Assembly (NCBI GenBank): GCA_028291515.1
Contig: JAQGHU010000081.1
Coordinates: 1 to 64,000 of the forward strand
DNA: 64,000 bases
Direction of reading: 5' to 3'
From: Schlesneria sp.
GTDB taxonomy: Bacteria; Planctomycetota; Planctomycetia; Planctomycetales; Planctomycetaceae
Of the stretch, positions 8,793-18,849 are shown piece after piece (within the stretch, counting starts at the first letter, position 1; each line of letters opens with the position of its first letter). A model generated the notes under the pieces. That model worked only from the letters and a program-made list of their open reading frames with translations, did not search any database and was not told the DNA's origin. The position numbers were made by a program, and so were the translations under genes.

Positions 8793-9821
8793 ATGTCGAC
8801 CGTGTTTCAGTCAGTCGCTGTCGTCGGGGCCACCGGGGCCGTGGGTCGGATCATGTGCCAACAGCTCGAAGAGCGCCACTACAAAGCGGGATCATGGACC
8901 TTCCTGTCGTCCAAGCGCAGCGCCGGAACTAAACTGAAATTCCAGGGCAACGAGTACACCGTTCAGGAACTGACGAAAGAGTCGTTCAAGGGTCACAACC
9001 TGGTCATCGGCAGCACGCCCGATGAAACAGCGCGCGACTACTTCCCCGCCGCGGTGGATGCGGGTTGCCTCGTCATCGATGAATCGGGCTATTTCCGGAT
9101 GAACCCGGAAGTCCCGCTGGTTATTCCCGAAATCAATCCCCAGGACGCGCTGAAGCTGCTTGCCAAGGGACGTGGCATCATTTCCAGTCCGAACTGCTCG
9201 ACGACCCAGATGGTCATCGCGCTGAAGCCGCTGCATGATGCGGCCAAGGTGAAGCGAGTGATCGTCAGCACCTATCAAGCCGTCAGTGGTGCCGGTCTGC
9301 AGGGAACCACCGACCTGTACGAAGGGACCAGGGCCAGCCTGGCCAGCGGGGAATACGAGTACTCCGTGTTCAAGCATGCGATTGCCTTCAACGCGATTCC
9401 GCAAATCGGTGGACACAAGGAAGAAGGATACACCAGCGAAGAAATGAAGATGGTCTACGAGACTCGCAAGATTCTCGGCGACGAGTCCATACAGATCTCG
9501 GCGACCTGTATTCGTATTCCGGTGGCAAACTGTCACAGCGAAACCATCTGGGTCGAGACCGAGCGACCCGTCTCGCCTGAAGAAGCTCGCCAGTTGTTTG
9601 AATCATTCCCCGGCATCGTCGTGCTGGACGATCTTCACAACGGCAAATACCCAATGCCAATGAACTGCACAGGCCGCGACGAAGTCTTCATTGGACGAGT
9701 TCGTCGCGACCTGTCGCACCCGAACGGACTGACGTTCTGGTGCGTCAGCGATAACCTGCGTAAGGGTGCCGCGACGAATGCCGTGCAGATTGCGGAACTC
9801 CTCGCCAACCACAAGCTTTAG
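8793..9821 (+). CDS. asd: Aspartate-semialdehyde dehydrogenase
   Basis: Reduces aspartyl phosphate to aspartate semialdehyde, the branch point toward lysine/diaminopimelate, threonine and methionine. Seen: NADP-binding VAVVGATGAVGR at residues 8-19, the catalytic Cys in SSPNCSTTQM, the substrate Arg/His region RIPVANCHSE, and the usual 342-residue length. lysA follows closely, so the two probably form a diaminopimelate/lysine operon without dapA or dapB. Confidence 0.96.
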   Translation: MSTVFQSVAVVGATGAVGRIMCQQLEERHYKAGSWTFLSSKRSAGTKLKFQGNEYTVQELTKESFKGHNLVIGSTPDETARDYFPAAVDAGCLVIDESGYFRMNPEVPLVIPEINPQDALKLLAKGRGIISSPNCSTTQMVIALKPLHDAAKVKRVIVSTYQAVSGAGLQGTTDLYEGTRASLASGEYEYSVFKHAIAFNAIPQIGGHKEEGYTSEEMKMVYETRKILGDESIQISATCIRIPVANCHSETIWVETERPVSPEEARQLFESFPGIVVLDDLHNGKYPMPMNCTGRDEVFIGRVRRDLSHPNGLTFWCVSDNLRKGAATNAVQIAELLANHKL

Positions 9822-9935
9822 TTTGAAATGCAATTGCAGGCCATCATCCCCGATGACGGCCTTGTTCTTGATAAACATGCATCCAGTGAGTCGTCTCGAA
9901 CGGCGCTCGACTACCTTCTTGAGAGATCTGCCGAC

Positions 9936-11213
9936 ATGGAAGCTTTTTCTTATCACGATGGCGAATTGTATTGCGAGAAAGTTCCTGTCGCGAAGTTGGC
10001 CGAACAATACGGCACGCCTCTGTGGATCTATTCGAAATCGTTCCTGCTCGGTCAACTGAAGCAGATTCAGACGGCGTTTGCCGAAGTCGATCCCGTGATC
10101 TGCTATTCGGTCAAAGCGAACTCGACACTCGGCGTCCTGAAAGTGATGCGCGACGCTGGCAGCAGCTTTGATGTCGTCTCCGGCGGCGAACTCTACCGCG
10201 TCAAAGCGGCTGGTGGCGACACGTCCAAGGTCGTCTTCGCCGGAGTCGGTAAGACCGATGAAGAAATCCGCTTTGCGCTCGAAAACAAGATTCTGATGTT
10301 CGATGTCGAGAGCGAACAAGAACTCGATGCGATCGCCGCCGTCGCCGGATCAATGGGAGTCGTCGGCAACGTCGCCCTACGTCTGAATCCCGATATCGAT
10401 GCCAAGACTCACGCCAAGACGACGACCGGCAAAAAGGGAAATAAGTTCGGGATGGATATCGAACGCTTCCGCGAACTCGCCGCGAAAGTGTTGCGCGACA
10501 AGCGACTGGCGCTGAAGGGCATTCACATGCACCTTGGTTCGCCGATCCTCACGACCGACCCGTACGAAGCCGCCGGTCAGAAGGCGATCGAAGTCGTCGA
10601 AGCATTGCGCAAAGATGGCCACGATATCAATTGGATCAACCTGGGTGGCGGATTCGGCATCAGCTATCGCGGCAACGAAGGGCTCCCTGCAGAGGCTTAC
10701 GCCAAGGTCATCGTTCCCGCCGTGAAAGCTGCCAAGTGCCGGTTGGCTCTGGAACCGGGCCGTTTTGTCGTCGGCAACTCTTGCATCCTGGTCAGCCGCG
10801 TCGTCTTCACCAAGCGCGAAGGGGGCAAGTTGTTCGTGATTCAAGACGGAGCCATGAATGACCTGATTCGCCCGGCGATGTACGACTCGTTCCACCGGCT
10901 CTGGCCAGTGCAGCCTTCGATCGCGATGCCAGACAATGTGGAAGGTGAGATTCCCGGTTGCGAGAAAACCGATGTCGTCGGTCCGGTCTGCGAATCGAGC
11001 GACTACTTTGCCAAAGATCGCTATCTACCACCAATGACACGCGGCGATCTACTGGCAATCTTCAGTGCAGGAGCATACGGAACTGCGATGAGCAGCAACT
11101 ACAACTCACGCCCCCGAGCCACCGAAATCCTCGTGGACGGCGCCGACGTGAAGGTGATCCGTCGTCGAGAAACCTACGCGGACTTGGTGGCTCACGAAAT
11201 CGATGCGAGCTAA
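9936..11213 (+). CDS. lysA: Diaminopimelate decarboxylase
   Basis: PLP enzyme making L-lysine from meso-diaminopimelate. The PLP lysine is in [11 protein letters not shown]; other family marks are [18 protein letters not shown], the phosphate loop [10 protein letters not shown], and [11 protein letters not shown]. The frame is open from 9828, right after asd, but ATG 9936 begins the conserved fold; the 36 residues before it have no counterpart that I know, so the true start is uncertain. It is the second gene of the asd-lysA pair. Confidence 0.94.
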   Translation: MEAFSYHDGELYCEKVPVAKLAEQYGTPLWIYSKSFLLGQLKQIQTAFAEVDPVICYSVKANSTLGVLKVMRDAGSSFDVVSGGELYRVKAAGGDTSKVVFAGVGKTDEEIRFALENKILMFDVESEQELDAIAAVAGSMGVVGNVALRLNPDIDAKTHAKTTTGKKGNKFGMDIERFRELAAKVLRDKRLALKGIHMHLGSPILTTDPYEAAGQKAIEVVEALRKDGHDINWINLGGGFGISYRGNEGLPAEAYAKVIVPAVKAAKCRLALEPGRFVVGNSCILVSRVVFTKREGGKLFVIQDGAMNDLIRPAMYDSFHRLWPVQPSIAMPDNVEGEIPGCEKTDVVGPVCESSDYFAKDRYLPPMTRGDLLAIFSAGAYGTAMSSNYNSRPRATEILVDGADVKVIRRRETYADLVAHEIDAS

Positions 11214-11312
11214 GGCTCACATTGATTTAGGACCTTTTCGTTTTTGTCTGTCATCATCAGCTTCATCGAAAGCAGGGAGCAAGGCGGCGCGTCGGCCATC
11301 ATCACGTTCGCT

Positions 11313-11558
11313 CTATCGAGGTCGATGCCGCCAATACCCCATTTCCTGCCAGTATGTCACCGCCGCTTCCACCGTCGCGGCCTGCGATTGATCAATCACT
11401 TTGAAGCAATCGCGATGATGGCCGTCCTGAACAGGCTCCACGAGGATCCCCATTTCTCGCATCGCGGCATGGAAGTCCGTATGAAACGGCGGCTCGATGT
11501 ACACATGCGATGGCCGTAACAGTTGATCGTATCTGACTGTGACACTGCGCCCAAGCAT
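11313..11558 (-). CDS. Small conserved-looking protein of unknown function
   Basis: An 81-residue protein not recognised as any family. The start is supported by a strong GAGGAG ribosome site eight bases before ATG 11558. The sequence is acidic and His-rich in the middle (PPFHTDFHAAMREMG, then DGHHRDCFKVIDQ) and ends with a predicted helix (AATVEAAVTYWQEMG). The frame remains open upstream to 11636 without a better start. It stands alone on the minus strand, convergent with lysA. Confidence 0.55.
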   Translation of the reverse strand: MLGRSVTVRYDQLLRPSHVYIEPPFHTDFHAAMREMGILVEPVQDGHHRDCFKVIDQSQAATVEAAVTYWQEMGYWRHRPR

Positions 11559-11868
11559 TTTTGAGTCCTCCTCAAGATGCGGCCCGCAGGTGATTCGCCT
11601 GACTTCCATGATACCCGGAACGGCGAGCACGACCAAATATTCTCTGATCCGCCGCTCCGGAAATCCGCATGCGTCGCTGAGCTTTCGTGTCGCTCCAGCG
11701 GGTTAAGTTTTGGACGTGCCCGTTGGCTCTTGATCGCGGCCGTCAACGACGCAATACGTGAACCTGAAATGTTTGACCGAAACGGGATTGGATTGTTCGT
11801 CTCGATCTTCTAAAACATCGGCGTGCCACGAAATCGGTCCCAAACCCAGGCTTCCATGGAATCGAAAA

Positions 11869-12339
11869 ATGAGTCGCTCACCGGTTCCCTCGAACTCACC
11901 TGATCCCATCGAGAGTGCTAACGCCAGCATGGTTAAAGGGAAGTTGTCACAAGTGGGCTGGCGCAGTTACGCGTTGGCAATCTCGGCGACAACGGCATTA
12001 CTGGTCGCAATCGTCTTCCCAATCTGGGCTCTTCGGAACCTGAAAATTGATTTTCCGCCGATCATTGGGGACGATGTCGCCGTTACGACTCGAAATCAAC
12101 CGGTCGATATCAACGTGGTGATGAACGATGCCGATCCGATTGGACTTCTAAACCTTAAGTCAGTGAAAATTGAGCGTGCACCAGGCCATGGTGAAGTAAC
12201 CTCAATCTCGGACATGGGTGTCGTCACCTACGCTCCCAATCCCGAATTCGTCGGCCAGGATATCCTGATGTACACGGTTCGCAATCAGGATGGGGCTCGT
12301 TCGAGCTTCGGAATGGTGAAGATTACCGTCAATCCATAG
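11869..12339 (+). CDS. Membrane-anchored protein with one cadherin/Big-like Ig domain
   Basis: 156 residues: a polar N-terminus, one hydrophobic segment (ALAISATTALLVAIVFPIW), then one Ig-like domain of about 90 residues. That domain has the VCBS/tandem-95 style features VTTRNQPVDINVVMNDAD and VVTYAPNPEFVGQDILMYTVRN, normally seen as tandem repeats in adhesins; here there is only one copy. The start is uncertain: 11758, 11869 and 11929 are all in frame and none has a clear ribosome site. It lies upstream of the glycan cluster, and a surface role is an inference. Confidence 0.6.
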   Translation: MSRSPVPSNSPDPIESANASMVKGKLSQVGWRSYALAISATTALLVAIVFPIWALRNLKIDFPPIIGDDVAVTTRNQPVDINVVMNDADPIGLLNLKSVKIERAPGHGEVTSISDMGVVTYAPNPEFVGQDILMYTVRNQDGARSSFGMVKITVNP

Positions 12340-12729
12340 TCAATGTTCTGCGCGCGACCGAAAATCGCTTGTTCTTCGGCGAAGTTTGCCGAGTGGGTCG
12401 TCGGGGCACCCTGCCGCACTAGCGCAGCCGGTATCGCAAACTGCTCGCTGAATTTCAGTTGCGCCCGTAAAGATCCCTTCATCTGTGGGTCAGCAATCGA
12501 ACGTGCGTCATCGGCACAATTCGCGCCTCAGGTCATTTCAGTGGCTCGTGAAACGAATCGGCGCTCGGGTTTCCGCAATTCGATCAGCTCAATGTCGCTT
12601 GCACATGAAGCCTGCCTGAAATCCGAGCGAATCGCCTATGCGTGTCGTCGGTTTTAATTAGACTTCGCCAGCCTCTCGTGGCGGACGTTTCAAGGATGAC
12701 GAGTACCCAGAGGAAATCAGGATAGCCAA
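12340..12729. other. Intergenic, no supported gene
   Basis: 390 bases between the Ig-domain gene and the sulfotransferase. A 104-codon open frame on the plus strand lacks a ribosome site and has a Cys/Arg/Ser-rich, protein-unlike composition. Probably holds the promoter of the glycan cluster; no element is recognisable. Confidence 0.5.
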
Positions 12730-13527
12730 GTGGTCCAGCAACCAAAGGTCACATCGCGACCGTTGCCCGCGTTCATTATCGCCGGTGCGCCCCGATCCGG
12801 TACGACCTACTTGTACAACCTGCTGGATCATCATCCCGAAATCTATCTGGCCAAACCTCGAGCACCCGAGCCAAAGTTCTTTCTGGTCGACGAAGAGTAC
12901 GCCAAAGGCTTGGACTACTACTCAGAACGCTTTTTTTCTGCCAGTTCCGCAGACGCGATTCGCGGCGAGAAGAGTGCGAACTATCTCGAGTCGACAGTCG
13001 TTCCTGAAAGAATCTTCCAACACCTGCCGAATTCAAAATTGATCTTTGTGCTTCGTGATCCCGTCGAACGAGCGTTCTCGAACTTTCTGTGGTCAACGCG
13101 AAATGGCCATGAAACCTTGTCCTTCGCTGAAGCGATCAAGCAGGAGGCGGTTCGCGAATCCTGTTACGCCCCGGCCGTCCGCTTCGCACGTCCATTCTCG
13201 CACATCTCGCGGGGCATGTATGCCAAATTGCTTCAGCCTTACCTGAGGCTGTTTCCCAGCGAGCAAGTCAAGATCGTCCTTCACGACGACATCGTCGCTG
13301 ATCCGGCTCGCGTCGCCGCGGATTTGATGGCCTTTGTCGGCGCGACCGTCATTCTGCCGCCGATCGATCTCAACGAATCGGTCAACACCTCGCGCGATCG
13401 CGACGAAACACGGGATCAGGTGTTGCCCCAGGATCTTCGCGAACAGCTATGTCAGCTCTATGCGGGCCCTAATCAGGAACTTCAGGAATTGATTGGTCGT
13501 GACCTCAGTCATTGGAGTCATCCGTGA
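12730..13527 (+). CDS. PAPS-dependent sulfotransferase
   Basis: Transfers sulfate from PAPS to a carbohydrate or similar acceptor. The 5-prime phosphosulfate loop is APRSGTTYLYNLL (about residues 20-32), the 3-prime phosphate motif is FVLRDPVERAFSNF, and KSANYLES matches the heparan sulfate sulfotransferase-like branch. 265 residues; GTG start after AGGAAATCAGGA. It opens the glycan cluster, so sulfation of a surface polysaccharide is the likely job. Confidence 0.88.
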   Translation: MVQQPKVTSRPLPAFIIAGAPRSGTTYLYNLLDHHPEIYLAKPRAPEPKFFLVDEEYAKGLDYYSERFFSASSADAIRGEKSANYLESTVVPERIFQHLPNSKLIFVLRDPVERAFSNFLWSTRNGHETLSFAEAIKQEAVRESCYAPAVRFARPFSHISRGMYAKLLQPYLRLFPSEQVKIVLHDDIVADPARVAADLMAFVGATVILPPIDLNESVNTSRDRDETRDQVLPQDLREQLCQLYAGPNQELQELIGRDLSHWSHP

Positions 13528-13595
13528 GCACGCGGACCCCGCTGAATGTCGTCACGCGCCAGACGTGGACGAAACCGAAGAAGGGTGAGTGAAAA

Positions 13596-14735
13596 GTGTC
13601 GCAATCCAAGGATGGATTTGACGCCGGTTCGAGCGAAGAGAGTTCGCCGAACGAAACCGCGTTCAACAGCCAGGTCAACTATCGAATCGATCGATCGTCA
13701 GGTCGACGCCCGAAAGTCTCGTTGATGATTCCCTGTCTGAATGAAGAGGAATCGCTTCGTCAAGAAATCCCCGATTTCATCGAAGCCCTCGCCACCGACC
13801 CCGAATACGACTTCGAAGTGCTCTTCATCGACGATCATTCGACGGACCAGACGCCGCAGATCCTGGATGAACTCTGCCGGCGTTTTCACCACGTACGTGC
13901 GATTCGACTGGGACGCAATTGCGGATCTCACACCGCTTATCGGGCTGGTCTCGACTATTGCACCGGCGATGCCGTCGCCTTCACGGTGGCCGATCTGCAG
14001 GAAGGAATCGAACTCATCCGTCAGTCGCTTCGGCTCTGGCAGGCTGGTGCGTCAGTCGTCGGTACGATCGCGATCGGTCGCGATCGCGGAGGATTCTTCA
14101 ACGAAGCCGGTGCCAGACTGTTCTATTGGTTGCGCAATCGACTCGGAAACTCGTCTCGAGAGGCGAACGAAGCGGCGCTGAGAGTGATTGATCGGCAAGT
14201 CGTCGAACATTGCCAACGTCATGCCCCGCGAACTCGCAATTTGAACTCCTGGATTTTCGGGCAACCGTTTTCGACGGAGTTTGTGAAATACACACCCGCC
14301 CAACGGCGCTTCGGGACCTCGAAGTGGACGTTTCAAAAGAAGCTGCGACTAGTCATCGATACGCTGCTGGACACTTCGACGATCTTTTTGACGATCTGGT
14401 TGTTGGTCGGCGGCGTGCTGGCAGCAACTAGCCTGGTCACATTGGCCGCCGTTTTCGGTACCGCCTCGCGTGCGAGCAACTCCGTTAACTTCGTGTGGTT
14501 CGGGTCGCTGATCGCAACGATTGTGGGGTGTACAGGATTGGTCCTGCTGGCGGCTGGCTCGTTGGGCATTTATATCTGGCGAATCCTCGAAGAAATGCGA
14601 GGCGGCCCGGGCTATTTTGCCGAACCGCTGGGCGACCTGCCGAGCAATTCCAACGGTTCAATTTCAGATCGCAAATCAACAGCTGTAACCAAGCCTCGAT
14701 TTCTGAAGAACGATGCCTCAATCCGAGACGTGTGA
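13596..14735 (+). CDS. GT2 glycosyltransferase with C-terminal membrane segments
   Basis: Family 2 glycosyltransferase of the DPM1/GtrB type, which moves a sugar from a nucleotide donor to a polyprenyl phosphate at the inner membrane. Seen: SLMIPCLNEEESL, the donor-binding FIDDHSTDQTP, the VADLQEG acceptor region, then two hydrophobic segments near the C-terminus (ILLVGG-like FLTIWLLVGGVLAATSL and LIATIVGCTGLVLLAAGS). 379 residues with a polar 35-residue N-terminal extension; GTG start. The next gene, 18 bases on, is a multi-pass membrane protein that could use its lipid-linked product. Confidence 0.88.
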   Translation: MSQSKDGFDAGSSEESSPNETAFNSQVNYRIDRSSGRRPKVSLMIPCLNEEESLRQEIPDFIEALATDPEYDFEVLFIDDHSTDQTPQILDELCRRFHHVRAIRLGRNCGSHTAYRAGLDYCTGDAVAFTVADLQEGIELIRQSLRLWQAGASVVGTIAIGRDRGGFFNEAGARLFYWLRNRLGNSSREANEAALRVIDRQVVEHCQRHAPRTRNLNSWIFGQPFSTEFVKYTPAQRRFGTSKWTFQKKLRLVIDTLLDTSTIFLTIWLLVGGVLAATSLVTLAAVFGTASRASNSVNFVWFGSLIATIVGCTGLVLLAAGSLGIYIWRILEEMRGGPGYFAEPLGDLPSNSNGSISDRKSTAVTKPRFLKNDASIRDV

Positions 14736-14753
14736 CCGCAAAGCGAGGGATCG

Positions 14754-16319
14754 ATGCTGCAAACGAGACTAGTCGCTGATGAGGCGAATACCGCATCAGG
14801 CATTCGCGTCTCTCACGACCTGCTGATTGTCGCAGCCACAGCGCTGATCGCCGTGCTCGGCTATTTCTTCACGGAGAAAATCCCGATCGCCAATGGTTTG
14901 GGGTGGGACGGGAAGATCTACGGTGAGCTGGCGAAAGGGGCTCTGTTTCAGACGGACGAGAATCCCCTCGATCGCTACACGATTCGACGCGTGCTTCCTT
15001 CAGCAATGGTCTGCTGCGGACTGAAGCTGTGCCGGCTGTCCTTGAACGACGAAAATGTCATTCACGGGTTCGGCCTGTTGAATATTCTCTGCGTCACAAG
15101 CGTGGGTTGGTGCTGGGTTCGCATTGCCAAGCTGATGGCAATCGGATCGCGCGGCAAGTGGCTGGGCTTTTGCGCACTCATTCTGAATTTTGCGGTGGTC
15201 AAGCACACCAGTTATTACCCGGTGCTGACCGACATGCCCGCCTTCGCTATCGGTTGCGGAATGCTCTACCTCTATATGCTGCGGAGGTTCTGGAGCCTGC
15301 TGATACTGACCATCATCGGGGCCTTCGTGTGGCCGACCATGATGTTTCAGGGGACGCTGCTCTTGCTGTTCCCCCGCGAAAGTCGCTCTGCTGAAGAAAC
15401 GATTCGTCCAACCTCTTCGCAGTCTAGTCCATTCGGCTTGAATTTCTGGTTTGCCGGACTGGCAACGTACTACCTGCTGTTTGCCATCTATTGGTCCGTT
15501 GGACACGCAAACCTGCCGATCTGCGGCTACATCGATCCCGCGAAACAACTGTTGCCCCTGAGTATGGGAATCGTCGCGGTCTACATCTTTTTTGTGCTGT
15601 ACCGCATGATCGATGTCGTTCGGTGCGCTGAGGCGATCCGCACGCTTCTCACTCGCGATTGCCCTCGCTTGATCGCTGTGTGCTTGATGATTGCTGCGGT
15701 GAAGTTTGCATATTCTTATCTGGCCCCACTTTCGGGCCACAACGATGGGAAGCTTTACTTACTGCGACTGTTCATCAAAGCGGTCTACAAACCCGGCATC
15801 TTCCTGGTCGGACACGCGGTTTACTTCGGACCGATCGTGCCGTTGATCGTGCTTCTCTGGACCTCCGTCAGTCGCGAAATCCAGAAGACCGGCGTCGGTA
15901 TCTCGTTGGCCGTGACGTTGGCGCTCTTGCTCAGTCTGGATGGCGAATCTCGCCATCTCGATCATGCATTCCCCCTCGTCGTCCCGTTCGCAATTCGCGT
16001 GATCGAACGGTTGAATTGGGATCTTCGTCGCACCCTTTCGTTTGTGACCCTGTCGGCGTTCGCCAGCAAGTTCTGGTGGACGATCAATCAGCCAGATTTT
16101 GAAACCGGTTTCAGCCTGCTCGAATTTCCGCTGCAGAGCTATGCGATGAATTACGGTGTGTTCATGAACACTCAGACCTACCTGATTCAAGGGCTATTCG
16201 CGATCGCCATCACAGGCTTGCTAGCCACTTTCGTAAGCGGATCGGGTTTGATCCAAGGCCGCCGGTCTCACCAAAAGATTGAGCCTTCACGAGATCAGAT
16301 GACGCCCATCGCAGCCTGA
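14754..16319 (+). CDS. GWDG-family multi-pass membrane protein A (GT-C-like)
   Basis: 521 residues with ten or more hydrophobic segments and no cytosolic domain. Shared with the proteins at 18850 and 20479: GLGWDGKIY (residues 48-56, in the first extracytoplasmic loop), YTIRRVLPS (75-83), YYPVLTDMPA (154-163), GAFVWPT...LLFPRE (189-209), DGESRH (396-401) and SKFWWTI (438-444). An acidic Asp after a Trp in the first outer loop is what GT-C enzymes such as PIG-V use, so a lipid-sugar-dependent glycosyltransferase is inferred. The alternatives are a polysaccharide ligase or a polymerase. I do not know a named family for it. Confidence 0.7.
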   Translation: MLQTRLVADEANTASGIRVSHDLLIVAATALIAVLGYFFTEKIPIANGLGWDGKIYGELAKGALFQTDENPLDRYTIRRVLPSAMVCCGLKLCRLSLNDENVIHGFGLLNILCVTSVGWCWVRIAKLMAIGSRGKWLGFCALILNFAVVKHTSYYPVLTDMPAFAIGCGMLYLYMLRRFWSLLILTIIGAFVWPTMMFQGTLLLLFPRESRSAEETIRPTSSQSSPFGLNFWFAGLATYYLLFAIYWSVGHANLPICGYIDPAKQLLPLSMGIVAVYIFFVLYRMIDVVRCAEAIRTLLTRDCPRLIAVCLMIAAVKFAYSYLAPLSGHNDGKLYLLRLFIKAVYKPGIFLVGHAVYFGPIVPLIVLLWTSVSREIQKTGVGISLAVTLALLLSLDGESRHLDHAFPLVVPFAIRVIERLNWDLRRTLSFVTLSAFASKFWWTINQPDFETGFSLLEFPLQSYAMNYGVFMNTQTYLIQGLFAIAITGLLATFVSGSGLIQGRRSHQKIEPSRDQMTPIAA

Positions 16320-16485
16320 ATCCACCGGCTGTCGACCGCGGCGAATCCCTGGCCAGATTGCCGCATCTTAAGGTCCAGCCCTAATTTGCTATTTAATTCC
16401 AATACATGCCTTGGTATACATCTGTTCCGACCGGCAGGGAGTGCCGGTGCATGAGCAGGGTAAATTCCGCCAGGAGGGTGTCGAA

Positions 16486-17640
16486 TTGACAAATGCCGTC
16501 AAAGTGCGCTGCGGCAATCTACGCCCTCTTCACGAGCAACTTGCTGACGAAATTGCCGTCGCCGTCGCCCGCGTTCTCAAAAGTGCCTGGTACGTTCTGG
16601 GCCCCGAAGTGGATGCGTTCGAGCGGGCTTTCGCGGACTATCACAACGTCGGATTCGCTGTCGGAGTCGCCAATGGGACCGATGCGATCGAACTAGCATT
16701 GCGTGCCGGTGGAGTCGGCCCCGGGGACGAAGTGATCACCGTCGCTCACACAGCGGTCGCAACCGTCTGCGCCATCGAGCGAGCAGGGGCGATCCCGATC
16801 CTGGTCGACATCGACCCCATCGACTTCACGATGGATCCGGACGCTTGCTGTGCGGCTGTCAATTCTCGAACAAAAGCGATTGTGCCAGTTCATCTGTATG
16901 GCCACCCGGCCAATCTCGGGGCTCTCTCAGCCATTGCGGAACGACACGGACTGCTGCTGATCGAAGACTGTGCTCAAGCACACGGAGCTCGATACGACGG
17001 GCGTCTGGTCGGAACCTTCGGTCAGATGAGCGCGTTCAGCTTTTATCCGACTAAGAATCTTGGCGCATACGGAGACGGCGGGGCGGTGATTACCGATGAT
17101 CCGCAACTTGCCGCTCGGTTGAAACGATTACGGTTCTACGGGCAGGCCGAACGCTATCAGGCGGTCGAGCGGGGAATCAACAGCCGTCTTGACGAAATGC
17201 AGGCTGCGATTCTGTCGGTCAAATTGAAATACCTGGACGCGCATAACCAGGCCCGCCGTGCCATCGCCGACTTCTATGGCACGTCGCTGTCGGGTGTCGA
17301 ATTACCACGGTTGCGTCAAAGTGGGGACAGCAGTGCGGCTGTTTCCATTCGCCATGTCTATCACCAGTATGTGATCCGACACGCTCGTCGCAACGAACTC
17401 AGTACCGCTCTCCGCGACGCTGGCGTGGAAACACAAATTCATTATCCGATTCCCGTTCACCGACAACCGGCCTATGCCGACTTGGGATATTCCAAGGGAA
17501 GCTTGCCCGTCACCGAACGGATCGCAGACCAGATACTTTCGCTCCCCATCTGTGTGGGGCTGACAACTTCCGATCTAGCGATTGTCGCCAATGCGATTGC
17601 CACATTCACTGAAAAAGAAGGGTGTCACAATGCCGCCTGA
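16486..17640 (+). CDS. DegT/DnrJ/EryC1/StrS sugar aminotransferase
   Basis: PLP enzyme that aminates a keto-sugar nucleotide to an amino sugar. Motifs: GVANGTDAIELAL, LIEDCAQAHGA (PLP ring Asp at residue 161), and the Schiff-base Lys in SFYPTKNLGAYGDGGA (residue 190). I place the start at TTG 16486: AGGAGG stands eight bases before it and the fold begins just after. The frame is open from TTG 16411. 384 residues. The next gene starts 11 bases before its stop, so the two are translationally coupled and probably act on the same sugar. Confidence 0.88.
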   Translation: MTNAVKVRCGNLRPLHEQLADEIAVAVARVLKSAWYVLGPEVDAFERAFADYHNVGFAVGVANGTDAIELALRAGGVGPGDEVITVAHTAVATVCAIERAGAIPILVDIDPIDFTMDPDACCAAVNSRTKAIVPVHLYGHPANLGALSAIAERHGLLLIEDCAQAHGARYDGRLVGTFGQMSAFSFYPTKNLGAYGDGGAVITDDPQLAARLKRLRFYGQAERYQAVERGINSRLDEMQAAILSVKLKYLDAHNQARRAIADFYGTSLSGVELPRLRQSGDSSAAVSIRHVYHQYVIRHARRNELSTALRDAGVETQIHYPIPVHRQPAYADLGYSKGSLPVTERIADQILSLPICVGLTTSDLAIVANAIATFTEKEGCHNAA

Positions 17641-18661
17641 GACGAACCAGTTTCGTGGTGCCAAGGTGTTGATCACGGGCGGATTGGGATTCATCGGTTC
17701 CAATCTTGCGATCCGACTGGTCGAGCAGGGGGCTCACGTCACTTTAGTTGACGCCATGATTCCTGAATTCGGCGGGAATCTCTTCAATATCGAACCGATC
17801 CGCGACAGGGTGACGGTGAACTTCGGTGACATCTGCGATCGCCACGCGATGAACTGGCTGGTGCGCGGTCAGGACTACGTCTTCCACCTGGCCGGACAGG
17901 TCTCCCATGTGATGAGCCTGACCGATCCCTTTCCCGATTTGGAATGGAACATCAAGGGAACGGCGGTGGTCATGGAAGCCGTCCGTCGCTCCGCACCGCA
18001 AGCGAAAGTGATCTTTTCGGGAACTCGTGGACAATATGGTCCGGCGGTGCAACTTCCTGTCACCGAAGAGGCACCGACCAATCCCAAAGGGATCTACGAG
18101 GTTTCCAACCTCACCGCCGAAAAGATCATTCAAGTTTATAACGACGTTCACAACATTCACTCGGTACTGCTGCGTTTGACCAACATTTATGGTCCACGGT
18201 CGCAGATGAAGCATTCTCAGTTCGGGGTTGTCAATTGGTTCGTTCGGCTTGCACTAGACGATGAGACGATCGATCTCTTCGGCGATGGCCAGATCAAACG
18301 AGACTTCCTGTACATTGACGATTGCATCGACGCCCTGCTGATGTGTGCCACCTGCGATGCTGCTCGCGGACAGGTCTTAAACGTGGGCATCGATCAACCC
18401 AGCACCTTTCGCGAACTGGCCGAAACACTGATCCAGGTCGCCGACAGCGGGCGCTGGAGATTTGCTCCGTTCTCGGCCGAACGAAAAGCGCAAGAGCCCG
18501 GCGATTTCTATTCCGACATCTCCAAGATCAAACGAATTGTCGGCTGGCAGCCCAAGACCTCGATGGTGGAAGGTTTGCGAGAAACGCTGAAGTTCTATCG
18601 CGAACATCGCGAACAATACTGGCAATCGCCGCCCAAGCCGCGACTCCGTCTGGCCTCATAA
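17630..18661 (+). CDS. NAD-dependent epimerase/dehydratase of nucleotide sugars
   Basis: Extended SDR enzyme of 343 residues. NAD site VLITGGLGFIGSN at residues 13-25, FHLAGQVSH around 85-93, and the catalytic stretch GIYEVSN. The usual Y-x-x-x-K pair here reads Y156 ... N160, so the general-base Lys is replaced by Asn; some epimerase subgroups shift this motif, and activity is not certain. The start at 17630 has AGAAGGG upstream and overlaps the aminotransferase gene. Probably prepares the sugar for amination or sets its stereochemistry. Confidence 0.82.
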   Translation: MPPETNQFRGAKVLITGGLGFIGSNLAIRLVEQGAHVTLVDAMIPEFGGNLFNIEPIRDRVTVNFGDICDRHAMNWLVRGQDYVFHLAGQVSHVMSLTDPFPDLEWNIKGTAVVMEAVRRSAPQAKVIFSGTRGQYGPAVQLPVTEEAPTNPKGIYEVSNLTAEKIIQVYNDVHNIHSVLLRLTNIYGPRSQMKHSQFGVVNWFVRLALDDETIDLFGDGQIKRDFLYIDDCIDALLMCATCDAARGQVLNVGIDQPSTFRELAETLIQVADSGRWRFAPFSAERKAQEPGDFYSDISKIKRIVGWQPKTSMVEGLRETLKFYREHREQYWQSPPKPRLRLAS

Positions 18662-18849
18662 AACGCCTGGCCGCATCTTCCGAACGAGGTGCGGCGTCTA
18701 CCAAGTGACTGTGCATGAAGAGGGGTGCCACGGTCTTGGAGTCCTCGACATGGCCGTGGCTTCGATTGGGAACATGGCCATCACGTAGAGGGTCAGACCG
18801 CGGGATTCAAACCAAATCCAAACATCGTGAATGTTCATCTAGAATTGCC

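Noticed and set aside
12343-12657. Open frame of 104 codons before the sulfotransferase
   Set aside because: Composition rich in Cys, Ser and Arg, no ribosome site, no motif.
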